NCBI GenBank assembly: GCA_019634245.1
Contig: JAHQVR010000326.1
Coordinates: forward strand, 1 to 14,729
Direction of reading: 5' to 3'
From: Gammaproteobacteria bacterium
Lineage (GTDB): Bacteria; Pseudomonadota; Gammaproteobacteria; Granulosicoccales; Granulosicoccaceae
DNA length: 14,729 bases
Shown here in pieces: positions 14,382-14,729 of this stretch. How positions within the stretch are numbered: position 1 is the stretch's first letter; every line of letters begins with the position of its first letter. Both the position numbers and the translations under genes were made by a program. The notes beneath the pieces were generated by a model, which saw only the letters and a list, made by a program, of their open reading frames with translations, did not search any database and was not told the DNA's origin.

Positions 14382-14729
14382 GTGAACAGCAATAAAGCCT
14401 TGTTCATTCATGGCGCCGGTGATATCCGCATCTGCGACTACTCCCCACCAGAGCCGACAGACAGTGAAGTGATGGTTAAGGTTAAAGCTGTTGGGCTATG
14501 CGGAAGCGATTTACATTATTATAAAGACGGAGGCATAGGAGCCGCGAAAATTCGCTCTGCATTTATACCCGGGCACGAGTTCAGCGCTGTTGTCACGCGC
14601 GATGTACCCGAAAAAAATATCGAGCAAGGAGAGCTTGCAGCCGTTGATCCCGCTACCCCTTGCCACAATTGCGAGTGGTGCCGCCGTGGTTATCACAACC
14701 TCTGCCCTAATGTAAAGTTTATTGGAGCA
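14382..14729 (+). CDS. Zinc-dependent medium-chain polyol dehydrogenase, N-terminal part
   Basis: The frame runs 116 codons without a stop to the window edge, so the 3' part is missing. The start is a GTG at 14382 with GGAA 5 bases upstream; a preceding ATG at 14371 is closed by a stop after four codons. It is a GroES-like MDR domain: catalytic zinc ligands C40 (GLCGSDLHYY) and H65/E66 (IPGHEFSAV), and four structural-zinc cysteines C94, C97, C100 and C108 (PCHNCEWCRRGYHNLC). CGSDLHYYKDGGIG resembles L-idonate 5-dehydrogenase, sorbitol dehydrogenase and threonine-dehydrogenase-like enzymes. These use NAD(P)+ to oxidise a polyol or aldonate hydroxyl to a ketone. Placement right after the importer ATPase suggests it takes the first step on the imported compound. 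Confidence 0.88.
   Translation, partial: MNSNKALFIHGAGDIRICDYSPPEPTDSEVMVKVKAVGLCGSDLHYYKDGGIGAAKIRSAFIPGHEFSAVVTRDVPEKNIEQGELAAVDPATPCHNCEWCRRGYHNLCPNVKFIGA

Overview
The window looks like a bacterial chromosome segment from a Gram-negative bacterium. An hflK-hflC pair, a MalFGK-type ABC system with an exported binding protein, and an MhpA-like/extradiol dioxygenase cluster together suggest Pseudomonadota, perhaps a free-living heterotrophic gammaproteobacterium. I cannot name a genus. There is no tRNA, rRNA, CRISPR array, insertion sequence or phage gene that I can see.

Layout, left to right. (1) Bases 1-218: the 3' end of an unrecognised gene on the plus strand, followed by a symmetrical hairpin terminator shared with the convergent minus-strand genes. 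(2) 317-3442, minus strand: hflK, hflC (4-base ATGA overlap) and then a DMT/EamA transporter close downstream. (3) 3443-3788: a gene-free stretch that should hold the hflKC promoter. (4) 3789-8389, minus strand: a small catabolic cluster transcribed in the order class II aldolase, decayed fragment, type I extradiol dioxygenase, MhpA-like flavoprotein hydroxylase, FAH-family hydrolase. This set is what is needed to hydroxylate a phenol to a catechol, open the ring by meta-cleavage and process the product. Between the aldolase and the dioxygenase lies a frameshifted remnant that resembles the C-terminal end of an alpha/beta hydrolase, the enzyme one would expect at that step. (5) 8555-9493, minus strand: a SorC-family sugar-responsive regulator. 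(6) 9494-9809: a divergent control region. (7) 9810-14729, plus strand: two MalF/MalG-type permeases, a binding protein, a MalK/UgpC-type ATPase and the start of a zinc-dependent polyol/threonine-dehydrogenase-like enzyme that runs off the window.

How it may work together. The ABC operon looks like a carbohydrate or polyol importer with its first oxidising enzyme, controlled by the divergent SorC regulator. Sequence elements (GTCRCAAAC, GTGCTG, TGAACAAA) occur both upstream of the aldolase operon and in the regulator/transporter intergenic region. They hint that the aromatic-type operon and the importer are controlled together. If so, the locus could serve a compound with both a sugar-like and an aromatic part, or two unrelated pathways that happen to adjoin. 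That link is inference. The enzyme families, the operon layout and the decayed fragment are read directly from the sequence.
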